NCBI GenBank assembly: GCA_015222065.1
Contig: JADFUQ010000133.1
Location: 1 to 45,748, forward strand
Reading direction: 5' to 3'
DNA from: Bacteroidota bacterium
Lineage (GTDB): Bacteria > Bacteroidota > Bacteroidia > Bacteroidales > VadinHA17
Length of the DNA: 45,748 nucleotides
Position 1 is the first letter of the stretch. The number at the start of each line of letters is the position of its first letter. The position numbers were made by a program, and so were the translations under genes. Below the pieces are notes generated by a model that did not search any database, was not told the DNA's origin, and saw only the letters and a list, made by a program, of their open reading frames with translations. Positions 1 through 8,640 of this stretch are shown here, piece by piece.

Positions 1-1488
1 AATTCGCAAGATAAAAACAGCGAAGATCAATCAGGTCAGAAATTAATTAACCGGAGGCCCGCAGTTGCAGGTCAGTTTTACCCTGGTAACAAAAAAGATC
101 TGGAAAAAATGCTGGAAGAATTTTTCAGCAAAGCAACTCACAGAGTGAGTAAAGAGCATGTTGCTGCAATCCTCTCCCCTCATGCAGGTTACGTGTTTTC
201 CGGTGAAGTGGCAGCAAACTCTTTTAAGCAGCTTGATCAGGATAAAAAGTATAAAAATATATTTATTATCGGTTCAAGCCACAGAACCATGTTTAGTGGT
301 GCATCAATTTATAATATTGGTAATTATATTACACCTTTAGGTGAAGTAAAGGTTGATATACCATTGGCAACCAAATTAATAAATGGCTACGATGTTTTCT
401 CTTTTAATGGGAATGCCCACATGGGTGAACATAGTCTGGAGGTACAGTTACCCTTTCTGCAGTATTGGCTAAACAACGAATTTTCAATAGTTCCTATTGT
501 ACTGGGAACTCAAGCTCCCAAAACAGCAGAAAAGATTGCTAATGCTCTAAAACCCTACTTCACAGACGAAAACCTATTTGTTATCAGTACTGACTTCTCA
601 CATTACCCGTCACAGGAAAATGCTGTAAAAATTGATAATAGCACTGCTGATGCTGTAATATCAAACTCACCACGGGAACTTCTCAAAACAATTGGTAAAC
701 TTGAAACAGAAGGTATAGAAAACCTGGCAACCTGTATGTGTGGTTGGACATCTGTACTTACATTAATGTATATGACTGAGGCAGATAAGAATATAACATA
801 CCATAAGGTTAAATACATGAATTCAGGGGATACTCCTTATGGCGATTCTTCGCGTGTGGTAGGATATTGGTCAATTTGTGTTACAAGCAGTGCAACAAAA
901 AAGGGAGAAACAGGTTTTTCTCTTGACAAGAAAGACAAAGTTGAATTGTTAAATATTGCCCGTAAAACAATTGAAACTTTTATCAAAGAAGGAAAAATAA
1001 AAAATATCGAAGATGAAGAATTTTCCAATCGGCTCCATACCCTTACCGGAGCATTTGTTACCCTTCACTCAAGCGATGGTAAGCTAAGAGGATGTATGGG
1101 ACAGTTTGATGCTAAAAAACCATTATATAAAGTGATTTCTGAAATGGCAATTGCCGCTTCATCCAAGGATTACAGGTTTAAACCGGTTACACCTGATGAA
1201 CTGGCAGGTGTTGAACTGGAGATATCTGTTCTTACTCCAATAAAAAGGATTCAATCCATAGATGAGATAACTCTTGGAAAACATGGTATCTATATTATAA
1301 AAGATGGTAGATCAGGTACTTTCCTTCCACAAGTCGCTGATGAATCCGGTTGGACAAAAGAGGAGTTCCTGGGCTATTGTGCCAGGAATAAAGCCCGGAT
1401 TGGCTGGGATGGCTGGAAAGATGCTGAAATTTACATCTATGAAGCTATTGTATTCTCGGAAAGAGAGATGAGGAGATTGAAGAAGTAG
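1..1488 (+). CDS. MEMO1-AMMECR1 fusion (AmmeMemoRadiSam proteins B and A), 5' truncated
   Basis: Two families of unknown biochemical function are fused here. The reading frame is open to base 1, so the gene begins outside the window; the internal ATG at 109 is not the start, because the MEMO opening motif RRPAVAGQFYPG lies at bases 52-87. The MEMO part shows SPHAGYVFSGE, HMGEHSLEVQLPFLQ, STDFSHYP and TCMCGWTS, which supply the conserved His/His/Cys set. The AMMECR1 part follows with LRGCMGQF, RFKPV and LEISVLTP. Upstream of the MEMO motif are at least 17 residues (NSQDKNSEDQSGQKLIN), a polar linker of the kind seen after a lipoprotein or signal peptide; export is therefore an inference. The radical SAM partner lies at 4682. 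The fusion identity is secure; the reaction is unknown. Confidence 0.92.
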   Translation, partial: NSQDKNSEDQSGQKLINRRPAVAGQFYPGNKKDLEKMLEEFFSKATHRVSKEHVAAILSPHAGYVFSGEVAANSFKQLDQDKKYKNIFIIGSSHRTMFSGASIYNIGNYITPLGEVKVDIPLATKLINGYDVFSFNGNAHMGEHSLEVQLPFLQYWLNNEFSIVPIVLGTQAPKTAEKIANALKPYFTDENLFVISTDFSHYPSQENAVKIDNSTADAVISNSPRELLKTIGKLETEGIENLATCMCGWTSVLTLMYMTEADKNITYHKVKYMNSGDTPYGDSSRVVGYWSICVTSSATKKGETGFSLDKKDKVELLNIARKTIETFIKEGKIKNIEDEEFSNRLHTLTGAFVTLHSSDGKLRGCMGQFDAKKPLYKVISEMAIAASSKDYRFKPVTPDELAGVELEISVLTPIKRIQSIDEITLGKHGIYIIKDGRSGTFLPQVADESGWTKEEFLGYCARNKARIGWDGWKDAEIYIYEAIVFSEREMRRLKK

Positions 1489-2099
1489 GATGCAAGATAC
1501 AGGATACAGGATGCAAGATACAGGATGCAAGAAATAAGAAAAGAAGAAGTAAAAAGAAAATTGTGAATGTAAAATTATGAATAAAGAATGTAGAATTAAA
1601 TTTATTTTACATTTATAATTGAACCACAGTGAATTATGCTCCTACCCTGATGAAATGTTTTCGTACCTCAAATTTTACCCTGTGAAACCCCAGCATAGCT
1701 GGGAGCAACAACGTTGCTGTTTCACAGGGTGAACAGGGCAAGCGTCGCATTTCACGTGGCAGGCATTCTAAATTCAAAATTTATCCTATTTTGAATATCG
1801 AATACCGATTAACGATTTTTGATTTAAGAACTACTTCTAAATTAATTAACGTTTCGCAGATAAATTAATTACTTATATTATAATTAGTTACAAAAATAAG
1901 AATTTGCATAAAGTACATAATATCAATTAAGTACACAATTCCATTTTTAAAATATCGAACAAGGAACACCGATTTTAGATTTAAGAAATAATCATGGTTT
2001 AATAAGAACTTCAAAATTCGTTATTCGTTAATCGATATTCATTATTCATCTTAACAACTGTATATTAGTGTGTTGTCAAGTGCAAAACTTTAGTTAATA
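1489..2099. other. 611-bp gene-free stretch: tandem words, T-shaped palindrome, degenerate repeats
   Basis: No credible reading frame is present. Bases 1489-1532 are a degenerate tandem array of the words GATGCAAGATACAG and GATACAG directly after the stop codon. Bases 1677-1730 form a perfect three-armed palindrome (separate entry). Bases 1793-1830 and 1951-1987 are degenerate direct copies of an AT-rich 38-bp word containing ATATCGAA, CCGATT and GATTTAAGAA, and 2012-2049 carries a related word in the opposite orientation. I see no convincing promoter for the gene starting at 2100. Confidence 0.7.
1677..1730. repeat. 54-bp T-shaped (three-way junction) perfect palindrome
   Basis: The outer stem ACCCTGTGAAAC (1677-1688) pairs with GTTTCACAGGGT (1719-1730) over 12 bp without mismatch. 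Inside it two hairpins abut with no unpaired bases between them: CCCAGC-ATA-GCTGGG (1689-1703) and AGCAAC-AAC-GTTGCT (1704-1718), each 6 bp with a triloop. The geometry resembles REP/BIME-type extragenic palindromes or a viral T-shaped terminal hairpin. No copy was noticed elsewhere in the window, and no transposase is nearby. Confidence 0.9.
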
Positions 2100-4610
2100 A
2101 TGTCCACTCCCTACCCTCTTATATTAATTGGAATTATCGCCCTGATATTGTACCTGTTAAGTTTTACTATATCAAGAATAGGTTTAATTAGAACTGTTAC
2201 TCACCGGAAGATATGGAATGTCCTTCTGGGTTTGTCGTTTTTTAGTACTGCTTTGCTTGGTATTATCATGGCTGTCCGGATCAATTACAAGCTGGATATT
2301 CCATGGGTTGATCAAATAACAATACTCCATGTCTATTTTGGCATAAGCATGGTGATAATAGCAATATTTCATTTCACATGGCATATTAAATACTATACGG
2401 ACATTTTCAGGAGAAAAAAAAATAAGGTAGAAAAGCAGGATGACCTGAAATACCTTGATAACTCAGGGTTTACCGCGACAGGAGCTAAGGGTTTCTCTAT
2501 ATCATTGATAGTGTTAGGGATTACCTCGCTTGTAACCCAGATAATTATTCTCAGGGAATTTTTATCTGTTTTCATGGGCAATGAGCTGGTAATTGGTATT
2601 ATACTGGCAAACTGGATGCTGATTACGGGATTTGGATCATATTTGGGAAGGTTTATGAATCGTATCAAAGATCCTGTTCGTATATCATTTATTGCACAGA
2701 TAGGTATGGGGATACTTCCATTCCTTACAGTCTTCTTGCTTAATTATTTGAGAAATTCTGTTTTCTTGCCCGGCAGTCTTGTGGGGGTTTTTGAAATATT
2801 TACCGCATCATTAATCTTGTTACTTCCTTTTTGCTTATTATCAGGGTTTTTGTTTACTTTTCTAGCTTCCGGCCTTTCCTTTGTTCACAAAAGTAAACGC
2901 ATTGATATTGCCTATGCACTGGAGTCTTCAGGAAGTCTTATTGGTGGAATATTGTTCAGCTTTATTCTGGTGTTCCTGATATCACCCTTCCAGATACTAA
3001 CCATTTTGCTTATTTTGAATCTTTTCGTTGCTGTATGGGTCAATTTTTTTTACAGGAAAACCATTGTATTAATACTATTCCTTATCATTGTATTATTGGT
3101 TTCCGGAATTACCTTTTTCACCCCTTTCGACCGGTTTGTTAAAGGTTTTCTCTATCCAAACCAGGAGATTGTATTCCTAAAAGAAACACCTTATGGGAAT
3201 CTGGCAGTTACAAAAACCGGTGAACAGCATAATTTCTATGAAAACCAGGTCTTATTGTTTAATACCTTGAATTTTATTGCCAATGAAGAAGCTGTTCATT
3301 ATGCAATGGTGCAGCATGAGAATCCGCAAAATATACTGGTGATATCAGGAGGAGTATCCGGAATGATGCAGGAGATTATGAAATATCCTGCTGTAAAAAA
3401 GGTTGATTATGTTGAAATTAATCCCTGGCTTGTAAAGACAGGTGAGAAATATTATGACAAACTAAGAGACAATAGAATACATGTCTATAACAAAGATGTC
3501 AGGTTGTTTCTTAAAAACCATCGTGGTCCCTATGACATTATTCTGGCAAACCTGCCTCCACCTTCAACCGCCCATTTGAACAGGTATTATACAATAGAAT
3601 TTTTTCGTCAGCTTGAATCCTGTTTGTCAGATACTGGTGTTTTATCAATTGATCTTCCCTCCACAGGTAATTATGCAGGTGAGGAAGCAAATATTGTAAA
3701 TTCTTTGATATTCAATACTCTAAAACAAGTTTTTAGAAATGTGATATTGATCCCGGGTGAAAAAAACTTTTACGTGGCATCAAATAATGTTGTTGGTTTT
3801 GATATTACCGGTAAAATTGAAGAAAAGGGTATTGAAAACCAATACGTTAACCTATATTATCTTGATGACACCCTGCTTAAGCACCGGAGTAATTTCTTTA
3901 TGAATCAATTAGATAAGGATGCCGGTATTAACAGGGACTTTGAACCTTCTGCCTATTTTCACCAGATATCTTCCTGGCTAAGCTATTATCAGCTTAATAT
4001 GTGGTTATTTGGCGGAATTACATTGATAGTGATGCTATTATTAATGAGTCGTTTAAATATTCTACAGGCAGGTATGTTTACCGGGGGGTTTGCTGCTTCA
4101 TCATCGGAAGTGATCCTGCTTATTGCTTTTCAGATAATTTATGGGTATGTGTACCTTATGTCCGGTGTTATTATTGCCGTTTTTATGGGTGGTCTTACCC
4201 TTGGGGCATTAACCGGTCGCAGAATAATTAAAGCTCCCGGACCGGTAAGTTACAGTTGTAATCAATTGGCAATCGGGTTATTTGCACTATTATTACCCCT
4301 GGTCATTAATGTTGCAAAACCCATTACCGGTCACCCGTTTATTGTTCATTTAATCTTTTTTATTCTGATGATTGTCATCTCCTTCCTGGTCGGAACTTTG
4401 TTTTCTATGGGCAGCCGTATACAGAAAGGGAATGTTCCTGCTGTTACTTCCGGTATCTATAGCGCTGATCTGGCAGGTTCAGCATTCGGAGCCTTGATAG
4501 TGTCTGCTTTTCTTATACCACTTATCGGACTGGCTAAAGTTTCAATTGTAGTAGGACTGTTAAATATTTTATTCGCCGGTATAACATGGGTGAACAGGAA
4601 GAAGTTGTAA
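2100..4610 (+). CDS. Membrane-embedded spermidine-synthase-like protein
   Basis: This 836-residue protein has about three N-terminal membrane segments, a second membrane block around residues 130-350, a soluble spermidine-synthase-like Rossmann domain at about 360-610 and a C-terminal membrane block at about 645-830. The nucleotide-binding loop appears as SGGVSGMMQEI and the acidic strand as DYVEINP. The region that carries the catalytic aspartates in true SpeE reads ANLPPPSTAHLNRYYT, the version typical of the fused membrane family, so a normal aminopropyltransferase reaction is doubtful. It sits between the MEMO-AMMECR1 fusion and the radical SAM gene on the same strand, suggesting shared function. 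The start ATG is followed directly by a membrane segment. No symbol is given because the substrate is unknown. Confidence 0.88.
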   Translation: MSTPYPLILIGIIALILYLLSFTISRIGLIRTVTHRKIWNVLLGLSFFSTALLGIIMAVRINYKLDIPWVDQITILHVYFGISMVIIAIFHFTWHIKYYTDIFRRKKNKVEKQDDLKYLDNSGFTATGAKGFSISLIVLGITSLVTQIIILREFLSVFMGNELVIGIILANWMLITGFGSYLGRFMNRIKDPVRISFIAQIGMGILPFLTVFLLNYLRNSVFLPGSLVGVFEIFTASLILLLPFCLLSGFLFTFLASGLSFVHKSKRIDIAYALESSGSLIGGILFSFILVFLISPFQILTILLILNLFVAVWVNFFYRKTIVLILFLIIVLLVSGITFFTPFDRFVKGFLYPNQEIVFLKETPYGNLAVTKTGEQHNFYENQVLLFNTLNFIANEEAVHYAMVQHENPQNILVISGGVSGMMQEIMKYPAVKKVDYVEINPWLVKTGEKYYDKLRDNRIHVYNKDVRLFLKNHRGPYDIILANLPPPSTAHLNRYYTIEFFRQLESCLSDTGVLSIDLPSTGNYAGEEANIVNSLIFNTLKQVFRNVILIPGEKNFYVASNNVVGFDITGKIEEKGIENQYVNLYYLDDTLLKHRSNFFMNQLDKDAGINRDFEPSAYFHQISSWLSYYQLNMWLFGGITLIVMLLLMSRLNILQAGMFTGGFAASSSEVILLIAFQIIYGYVYLMSGVIIAVFMGGLTLGALTGRRIIKAPGPVSYSCNQLAIGLFALLLPLVINVAKPITGHPFIVHLIFFILMIVISFLVGTLFSMGSRIQKGNVPAVTSGIYSADLAGSAFGALIVSAFLIPLIGLAKVSIVVGLLNILFAGITWVNRKKL

Positions 4611-4681
4611 GTTTTTTGTAATTTTATATGCTGATTGGATACATGTGTATCGGAGAATTTAAAATATTAAGGAAATAAAGA

Positions 4682-5839
4682 ATGAAAAAGTCGAAAAAGA
4701 AGATCAGTAAAAGACAATTTGTTAAATATACGCTGGCAGGTATGGGTGGTATCGCCTGTGCTCCAATAACCTGTTTGTTTGGGAAGAATCCGGTTTCAGC
4801 AATAGCTAATCCTCCTGAAAAACTGTGGAAATGGAGTCGTGAGGCAATGTATTACACTACCACTCCACGTGGATTAAAATGTTTACGATGTCCTAATGAA
4901 TGCACAATAAAAGAGGGTGAACTGGGCGATTGTCACAATCATCTAAACTATAATGGCAAATTATACACTATAGCATATGGAAATCCATGTGCTGTGCATA
5001 TTGACCCTATAGAGAAAAAACCACTAATGCATTTTTTACCCGAAAGCAGTGCTTTCTCAATTGCAACTGCCGGCTGTAATCTTGCATGCCTTAACTGCCA
5101 GAACTGGTCCATTTCACAGAAAAGTCCACGTGAAACCCGGAATTTTGACCTGATGCCCGATAAAGTTGTTGAAGCAGCTATTGAAAGTGACTGTGAATCA
5201 ATAGCATATACATATTCTGAACCCATTACATTTTATGAATACGCTTACGATACTGCAATATTGGCACGTAATGCAGGAATTAAAAATGTAATGATTTCAG
5301 CAGGGTATATAAATGAAGAACCCATGAGAAAACTAGCCCGTGTTATGGATGCTGCCAATATTGATCTTAAGTCGTTTAAAGACAGTATATACCTGAAGTT
5401 AAATGCAGGAAAACTTGAACCTATACTCCGTACTCTTAAAATTTTGAATGAGGAGGGTGTATGGTTAGAAATTACAAATCTAGTTATCCCGGGTTGGACT
5501 GATGATTTCGATATGATCAGGGAAATGTGCGATTGGCTTTATGAAAATGGATTTGCTGATAATCCATTACATTTCAGCCGTTTTCAGCCGTTATATAAAC
5601 TAACACAACTACCTCCTACTCCGCTATCATCTTTAACTAAGGCAAGGAAAATTGCACTGGATGCAGGAATTAAATATGTTTATATTGGTAACGTTCCGGG
5701 AACAGAAGCCGAAAATACTTTCTGCCCTAATTGTCATAAAACTCTTATTAAACGACGTGGTTATATAATTTTGTCGAATCATATTAAAAACGGGAAGTGC
5801 GAGTATTGCAATGAACCCATTGCTGGAGTATGGGAATAA
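4682..5839 (+). CDS. amrS: AmmeMemoRadiSam system radical SAM protein with Tat-like leader
   Basis: This 385-residue protein belongs to the PFL-activase-like radical SAM family paired with MEMO/AMMECR1. C132, C136 and C139 (GCNLACLNC) form the CxxxCxxC site for the SAM-binding [4Fe-4S] cluster. An N-terminal cysteine set (C67, C70, C74, C84; CLRCPNEC, then GDC) is characteristic of this family, and two further CxxC pairs (FCPNC, CEYC) lie near the C terminus. Residues 1-40 are extra relative to the usual start and read as a Tat-like leader: SKRQFVK, then a hydrophobic stretch, then an A/V-S-A region. The twin-Arg pair is Lys-Arg, a weak variant, so export is plausible but not certain. It lies 71 bp after the membrane SpeE-like gene. 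The substrate is unknown. Confidence 0.9.
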   Translation: MKKSKKKISKRQFVKYTLAGMGGIACAPITCLFGKNPVSAIANPPEKLWKWSREAMYYTTTPRGLKCLRCPNECTIKEGELGDCHNHLNYNGKLYTIAYGNPCAVHIDPIEKKPLMHFLPESSAFSIATAGCNLACLNCQNWSISQKSPRETRNFDLMPDKVVEAAIESDCESIAYTYSEPITFYEYAYDTAILARNAGIKNVMISAGYINEEPMRKLARVMDAANIDLKSFKDSIYLKLNAGKLEPILRTLKILNEEGVWLEITNLVIPGWTDDFDMIREMCDWLYENGFADNPLHFSRFQPLYKLTQLPPTPLSSLTKARKIALDAGIKYVYIGNVPGTEAENTFCPNCHKTLIKRRGYIILSNHIKNGKCEYCNEPIAGVWE

Positions 5840-5907
5840 AATAGCCCACTTCATAAGATTCAGTTATACAATTGATTATATAGAATGTAGAGACAAATCA
5901 ATTATCG

Positions 5908-6792
5908 CTAAAGTAGTATTCCCTCCTTCCAGCCTATTGTTACCAGCTTAATCTTCTCAGTATCGGCATTACCAAGTTTATGACGTGTATCAGAAAGCAA
6001 AATATGCTTTGCCGGAGGATTTAATGGCCGTTCTTCACCGAAATATTCCTTTCTTTTATTCTCCAGTATCCTTACTCCCACTGAATCAACAGCTACAGGG
6101 TCGAATCCAACGAGTAGACCGTTATATTTCCATATAAATTCTTTATTGAAATGATGTGGTCCGGTGCCGTGAAAAAGAGGCGTTAACATTACAAGAATAT
6201 TAAGCCGTGTTTTACCTGCAACCTCCGGTAATTTCCAGAGTTTAGCAAGATCGGCACATGTATCGGGGTGGTAGGTCCAGGGTTTTTTAGTAAACATAAT
6301 ATAATTCTTTATAAGAGTTCCTACACCTGACCAATTATGGGTACGCAGCGGGCGTACATTTATCAGTGCAGTGCTTTTTTGAAAAACCGGGTCTTTAAGT
6401 ATCCCACGGTCTCTGACACTGATGTTTTGCTCCCGGACACCGGCATCTAAAACCCGTTCTTTCAGTATCTCTTCCAGAGCTTCCGGCGTAGGCAGATGCT
6501 TCCACTCATTGCTTTTTATACCAACAATGTCATCGGATTTAATAATGCTCTTCCAGGCATCTGATGAGTTATTGATTCCGGTTAAGGTTGTAATTGCCTT
6601 GTCCATCATATCTGACAAAATCCTTTTGTCCGGATTACCGTCATTTTTAAGGACTTCCTTATCACGTATTAGGATCACTTCTGACTTATCTGTTCCTTTT
6701 GCAAACAGTTTTCCAGGAAATCGAAGGAAAAAACAGCCAGCTAAAGATGTAATGAATGATAATTTCAGCCAATCTCTTCTTGAATATTTCAT
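5908..6792 (-). CDS. DUF362-domain protein with Tat signal
   Basis: The 294-residue product begins MKYSRRDWLKLSF, a canonical twin-arginine motif (S-R-R-D-W-L-K), followed by a hydrophobic segment ending near FPGKLFAKG, so secretion by Tat is well supported. The body resembles DUF362 proteins: VGIKSNEW, LINVRPLRTHNWSGVGTLIKNY, and GFDPVAVDSVGV near the C terminus. DUF362 proteins often sit beside ferredoxin-like or radical SAM genes; no cysteine cluster for an Fe-S centre is visible here. It converges on amrS with a 68-bp gap and lies 11 bp downstream of the DUF6599-like gene, so those two are probably co-transcribed. The biochemical role is unknown. Confidence 0.85.
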   Translation of the reverse strand: MKYSRRDWLKLSFITSLAGCFFLRFPGKLFAKGTDKSEVILIRDKEVLKNDGNPDKRILSDMMDKAITTLTGINNSSDAWKSIIKSDDIVGIKSNEWKHLPTPEALEEILKERVLDAGVREQNISVRDRGILKDPVFQKSTALINVRPLRTHNWSGVGTLIKNYIMFTKKPWTYHPDTCADLAKLWKLPEVAGKTRLNILVMLTPLFHGTGPHHFNKEFIWKYNGLLVGFDPVAVDSVGVRILENKRKEYFGEERPLNPPAKHILLSDTRHKLGNADTEKIKLVTIGWKEGILL

Positions 6793-6803
6793 TTCGGATA
6801 GTA

Positions 6804-7634
6804 TTAATTTGATTTATCGTAAACCTGATCCAATAGCTTGATAGTTATATCTATAACAGGAGCATTAAACACCGCTGCAAATAAATCTTCTTTAACCCTG
6901 CAGCCAATCCACCGGTTATTTTTATCCCTTTTTAACATTTCATTTCCTGCATTTGGAAAAAAATATTTCGTAAAACAATTATAACCCAGACGGGCTGTAT
7001 GTTCATCAGGGTATTGCACCAATAGCAGCATGGCACGTTTCCGGGTAGTTTCGTATTTTGCCCAAACAGATCTTGTTTCTTTGGTGATATTCAGATAGTT
7101 ATCTTCAAAGAGCCAGGCAAAATAGTTAAGCCATACCGGGTGGTGAAAATAAGTCACACTTTCAGCAACAAGATTATCTTCCGGCAGCAATTTGATTACA
7201 CCTGGTATCTTTCCTTTTCCTTGAATAGATGAATCAATAATTCTGGCAAAGCCATGAATAGCTTTTGTAACTTCATCCGTTTCAGTTTGTGAAATAACCG
7301 ATACATAATACCTGTCTTTCCAGAACAGAACCGCCCCTATCAGTGTTTGGGACCCTTGTCCGAAGTTATACTCAATTTTTTCACGCGAATGTGTATATAC
7401 ACCATAAGCATTCCGGGGTTTGATCATATCAAAAACATCCACCCGGATTTCCGGTTGTCCTGGTTTAATGTAATTTCTACTAATAATTTTATTAAAGCCG
7501 TAAGATAAATAGAGTTCGGCTCCACCATCTATATAATTGTAAAGTGTTTCATTATCATAGAAATTATCTTCGTTTGCTGTTTTCCAGCCTGAATGTTCTG
7601 CAGGAAGCAATTCGGTTAACGATTTTGAGTTCAT
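6804..7634 (-). CDS. DUF6599-like protein
   Basis: This 276-residue protein has no obvious signal peptide in the reading as given. The segment TLYNYIDGGAELYLSYGF, followed by an I-x-V-x-V-F-D-M strand and PRNAYGVYTHSRE, resembles the family annotated DUF6599, which I recognise only by this pattern. The remainder is mixed alpha/beta with many aromatic residues (VTYFHHPVWLNYFAWLF). It is transcribed with the Tat-exported DUF362 gene (11-bp gap). Position near the MEMO/AMMECR1/radical SAM genes suggests the same process; no reaction can be assigned. Confidence 0.7.
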   Translation of the reverse strand: MNSKSLTELLPAEHSGWKTANEDNFYDNETLYNYIDGGAELYLSYGFNKIISRNYIKPGQPEIRVDVFDMIKPRNAYGVYTHSREKIEYNFGQGSQTLIGAVLFWKDRYYVSVISQTETDEVTKAIHGFARIIDSSIQGKGKIPGVIKLLPEDNLVAESVTYFHHPVWLNYFAWLFEDNYLNITKETRSVWAKYETTRKRAMLLLVQYPDEHTARLGYNCFTKYFFPNAGNEMLKRDKNNRWIGCRVKEDLFAAVFNAPVIDITIKLLDQVYDKSN

Positions 7635-7876
7635 ATTTATCAGTATTCTGAAATTAAGAAAGGTTCTTCATGATAATACGTACTATCCTGGAGTACTGGA
7701 GTGCCTATTAATCCAAAACGCCATTCTGCCACTTATTCATTTTTCGAATGAACTTTAAAAAACTATACAATTAATTGCTGAATAAATATAAAACATTTCC
7801 TGTTCAATATCAAAAATTAAAATAGCAACCTGGTTTAAAAAAAGTTTGCAATTATTCAGTTTTCTGAAGTATTTGC

Positions 7877-7884
7877 TAACTTTG
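7877..7884 (+). promoter_or_regulatory. Bacteroidetes -7 box TAACTTTG close to the start codon
   Basis: TAACTTTG matches TAnnTTTG exactly. Only 8 bases separate it from the ATG at 7893, so the predicted transcript would be leaderless or nearly so. The nearest TTTG upstream is at 7845-7848, 28 bases away instead of the usual 19-21, so the -33 element is weak. Confidence 0.45.
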
Positions 7885-7892
7885 GCTTCCTT

Positions 7893-8471
7893 ATGCTGAA
7901 GATAAACGATAAATGGACTTTCTTAATAAAGAACCTGCTTAAAGGGATTTTCTGGCTTGCCTTTATCCTGGTGGTTTTTGTTCTGGTTAAGAATGAAATT
8001 GATATGAAATCTTCTTCAATAATAGATTCAATTCAGGATAAGCCAATATTAGTTCTTTTTGTCTATATTTTTTCAGAAGTTGCTTTCGGGATCATCCCCC
8101 CGGAGTTTTTCATGATCTGGTCCCTTCAATACACTGAACCTTTACAATATGGTTTTATTGTATTATTGCTTGCTGTTATTTCCTACATGGCTGGTGTATT
8201 AGGTTACTGGATCGGAGTATTCTTTAACAGGACAAGGTGGTATAAATATCTTCACGAAAAGCTTTTATATAAATACCAGGGAGCAGTAAACCGGTTTGGT
8301 CTTTATTTAATTGCTATTGCCAGCATGACACCAATACCCTTCTCTGCCATTTGTATGATAGTTGGGAGCGCAAGGTATCCATTCCGAAAACTTTTATTAT
8401 ATGGCTGCATCAGATTCCTGAGGTTTGGATTATATTCATTTCTTATTTGGCATGCAAATATAATTGGGTAA
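7893..8471 (+). CDS. VTT (SNARE-associated/DedA-like) membrane protein
   Basis: This 192-residue integral membrane protein has an N-terminal helix (about residues 18-34), a conserved acidic/proline entry loop (SEVAFGIIPPEFFMIWS) and a glycine-rich helix (YMAGVLGYWIGVFFNRT). A re-entrant-like segment follows (IASMTPIPFSAICMIVGSARYPF). These features match the VTT/DedA family, which in bacteria is linked to lipid-carrier recycling and membrane homeostasis. It is slightly short for DedA (about 200-220 residues). It stands alone between divergent and convergent neighbours; its -7 box lies almost on the start codon. The substrate is unassigned. Confidence 0.8.
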   Translation: MLKINDKWTFLIKNLLKGIFWLAFILVVFVLVKNEIDMKSSSIIDSIQDKPILVLFVYIFSEVAFGIIPPEFFMIWSLQYTEPLQYGFIVLLLAVISYMAGVLGYWIGVFFNRTRWYKYLHEKLLYKYQGAVNRFGLYLIAIASMTPIPFSAICMIVGSARYPFRKLLLYGCIRFLRFGLYSFLIWHANIIG

Positions 8472-8486
8472 TGTAAGAATGTAAAG

Positions 8487-8634
8487 CAGTGTTGCAGTAA
8501 TGTAGTGATGCAGTGAAGCAGTGTAAAAGAGTTACGTGTTACGTGTTACGGGTTAAGAAGAAGAATGTATAACTGTACTTGTAACTCGAAACCCGAAACT
8601 CGTAACATTTTAGTCATTTTAGTCATTTTACCCT
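8487..8634. repeat. Degenerate word repeats with a 17-bp imperfect hairpin
   Basis: This stretch between two convergent genes begins with GCAGTG/GTAGTG-type words (8487-8523). It continues with GTTACGTGTTACGGGTT (8538-8554) and its imperfect complement AACCCGAAACTCGTAAC (8590-8606), which match at 15 of 17 positions. It ends in repeated TTTTAGTCA words. The hairpin could serve both convergent genes as a terminator. The GTTGCAGT and GTTACG words recur at 14150-14227. Confidence 0.7.
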
Positions 8635-8640
8635 TTGTCG

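Noticed and set aside
109-111. ATG at 109 as the start of the MEMO-AMMECR1 gene
   Set aside because: The conserved MEMO opening motif is encoded upstream at 52-87 in the same open frame.
1489-1532. CRISPR-like array in the tandem words after the first gene
   Set aside because: The units are short, degenerate and contiguous, without spacers of constant length.
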